The notes under the pieces were generated by a model, which saw only the letters and a program-made list of their open reading frames with translations, made no database searches and was not told where the DNA came from. A stretch of 6,223 nt of DNA from Nanobdellota archaeon (lineage in GTDB: Archaea > Nanobdellota > Nanobdellia > SCGC-AAA011-G17 > VGLX01): positions 1-6,223 of the forward strand of contig JAUYDG010000045.1 of NCBI GenBank assembly GCA_030691925.1, read 5' to 3'. The first letter of the stretch is position 1, and each line of letters begins with the position of its first letter. Of this stretch, positions 5,128 through 6,223 are shown piece by piece. Made by a program: the position numbers and the translations under genes.

Positions 5128-6030
5128 ATGAGACCAGTAAAACAGATGGACATCAAGCCAGGAATGAAAGTAAAAGAGCTAGTCGAAGAAATGTCCAAAT
5201 CAGGAGTCTTCGGCGCAGGAAGAATAGCAAAAGCCGCAGAAATACTGAAAGAGATGAAACAGGACAAAGACTGCAAAAAATTCCTAGGCTTAGCAGGAGC
5301 CATGGTGCCTGGAGGCATGAAAAACATAATAATAGACATGCTGAAGAACGGCTACATAGATGCTTTAGTAACAACAGGGGCAAACCTCACACATGACATG
5401 GTAGAAGCTTTAGGCTTCGAACACTACCAAGGAACATCTCAGATAGATGACAAAGAGCTGCACAAAAAAGGCATAGACCGAATATACGAAACCTTCATGC
5501 CCAACAAAGTATACGAAGAGCTGGAAAAATTCTTCAACCAAAACTTCAACGAACTAAAAAACGAGACAAACATAAAGGAATTCTTATGGAAAATAGGAAG
5601 CATCATAAAAAAAGAATCAATACTCAAAACATGCTATGAAAAAAAGATACCGATATTCTGCCCGGGAATAGCAGACTCAGGAATAGGCCTTATGATGTGG
5701 GGGCACCTCGCAAAAGGGGAAGAAGTGAAGCTAAAAGCGTTCGAAGACCTGAAAGAAATCATGGACATAGCATGGACTGCAAAAAAAACAGGAGTGATAT
5801 ACGTAGGCGGCGGAGTCCCAAAAAACTATATCCAGCAGGCGATGCAGCTGACAAAAGGCGCATCTTACGGGATACAAATAACGATGGACAGGCCGGAGCC
5901 GGGAGGAAGCTCAGGAGCAGAGCTGAGAGAAGGGATATCCTGGGGCAAACTAAGCGAGAAAGGAAAATGCGTGGATGTCATTTGTGACGCTACCATAGCA
6001 TTGCCTATGATTTATGCAGCGGTAAAATGA
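5128..6030 (+). CDS. dys: Deoxyhypusine synthase
   Basis: This enzyme uses NAD to move a 4-aminobutyl group, classically from spermidine, to one lysine of translation factor aIF5A, the first step of hypusine formation in the cytoplasm. The 300 residues show the family blocks in order: GLAGAMVPGGM (54-64), VTTGANLTHD (81-90), CPGIADSGIG (178-187), YVGGGVPKNYIQQ (225-237) and GISWGKL (269-275), in which K274 matches the catalytic lysine (human K329). E268 and W272 match human E323 and W327. The positions of human H288 and D316, which contact spermidine, look like N233 and S261 here; I recall similar substitutions in other archaeal enzymes of the branch, so they may mark a subfamily or a different aminobutyl donor. 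The length is slightly short for the family. The gene is probably leaderless from the shared TATA box and is followed after 10 bp by a small membrane protein gene. No aIF5A gene is in view. Confidence 0.93.
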   Translation: MRPVKQMDIKPGMKVKELVEEMSKSGVFGAGRIAKAAEILKEMKQDKDCKKFLGLAGAMVPGGMKNIIIDMLKNGYIDALVTTGANLTHDMVEALGFEHYQGTSQIDDKELHKKGIDRIYETFMPNKVYEELEKFFNQNFNELKNETNIKEFLWKIGSIIKKESILKTCYEKKIPIFCPGIADSGIGLMMWGHLAKGEEVKLKAFEDLKEIMDIAWTAKKTGVIYVGGGVPKNYIQQAMQLTKGASYGIQITMDRPEPGGSSGAELREGISWGKLSEKGKCVDVICDATIALPMIYAAVK

Positions 6031-6035
6031 GGTGA
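6029..6035 (+). promoter_or_regulatory. Shine-Dalgarno of the gene at 6041
   Basis: GAGGTGA begins in the stop codon of dys and lies 5 bases before the ATG at 6041. It indicates that the second gene is translated from the dys message, probably with coupling. Confidence 0.7.
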
Positions 6036-6040
6036 AAAAA

Positions 6041-6223
6041 ATGGCAAAAGTCAAAGACCAAAGACACTGGGAAGATTTCGGCAAACAAATGGGAAAAAAA
6101 TTCGGGGAGTCAAAAGTGTACTACCACAGCTGCTGCGCAGGCGGCTCGACAATAGCCCTGCTCATACTGATGATAGGCTTGTACTGGCTGGCAAAAGACA
6201 TGGGATGGATAAGGCCAAACGTA
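6041..6223 (+). CDS. Small membrane protein gene downstream of dys, 3' end missing
   Basis: An open frame of 61 codons runs from the ATG at 6041 to the right edge without a stop. The N-terminus is charged and polar (MAKVKDQRHWEDFGKQMGKK, 1-20), then comes YYHSCCAGG with paired cysteines at 31-32, and then a transmembrane helix at about 36-52 (TIALLILMIGLYWLAKD) followed by MGWIRPN. The GLYWLAKDMGWI pattern resembles short predicted membrane modules of the DUF5668 kind (LLxGLxxLLxxLGWI), seen in bacteria and archaea without known function; that likeness is weak. Only 10 bp separate it from dys and it has a strong Shine-Dalgarno, so it is the second gene of that operon. No functional tie to hypusine formation is evident. 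Confidence 0.75.
   Translation, partial: MAKVKDQRHWEDFGKQMGKKFGESKVYYHSCCAGGSTIALLILMIGLYWLAKDMGWIRPNV

Noticed and set aside
1..6223. CRISPR array, insertion sequence, phage genes or a defence system
   Set aside because: No direct repeats with spacers, transposase, integrase or nuclease-helicase genes were seen; the content is ordinary housekeeping and small membrane genes.

Overview
The window is archaeal chromosome. Three things point there: a deoxyhypusine synthase gene; first genes of transcription units that begin about 27 bp from a TTTATAAA-type TATA box, as leaderless archaeal genes do; and Shine-Dalgarno sites placed only before genes that need one (the internal gene at 6041 and the small gene at 2196). 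The sequence is A+T-rich, genes are tightly packed with overlapping ends, and several proteins are shorter than their relatives. That would fit a small-genome DPANN-type archaeon, but the lineage is inference. No mobile element, CRISPR array, tRNA or rRNA is visible.

Layout. 1-1172 (+): 3' part of a TldE/PmbA gene, the HExxxH-less partner of TldD, open at the left edge. 1191-2021 (-): a membrane-anchored TraB/PrgY/Tiki-family protein, convergent with the first gene. 2022-2422: mostly non-coding, but it holds a 44-residue single-pass membrane protein gene (2062-2196, -) with a good ribosome binding site. Upstream of it lie a strong TATA/BRE and an 11-bp-arm inverted repeat over the predicted transcription start. 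2423-3220 (-): a shortened ThiI-like THUMP protein with a broken PP-loop. 3274-4395 (+): an iron-sulfur RNA m5U methyltransferase, divergent from the ThiI-like gene. 4387-5073 (-): an endonuclease IV/sugar-isomerase-type TIM barrel protein whose end overlaps the methyltransferase gene by 9 bp. 5128-6030 (+): deoxyhypusine synthase, divergent from the TIM barrel gene. 6041-6223 (+): the start of a small membrane protein gene in the same operon, cut by the right edge.

How the genes fit together. The ThiI-like gene and the methyltransferase gene look like an RNA-modification pair: THUMP domains bind tRNA, and archaeal relatives of the methyltransferase act on U54 of tRNA. Deoxyhypusine synthase modifies translation factor aIF5A, so the right half leans toward translation. 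The most striking feature is regulatory. Both divergent gene pairs (3220/3274 and 5073/5128) are centred on a single perfectly palindromic TTTATAAA. Each start codon lies 26.5-27.5 bp from its centre, so one TATA box appears to serve two leaderless genes in opposite directions. This geometry also moves the methyltransferase start from 3256 to 3274. A third palindromic TATA-like element lies 27 bp before the TraB-like gene.
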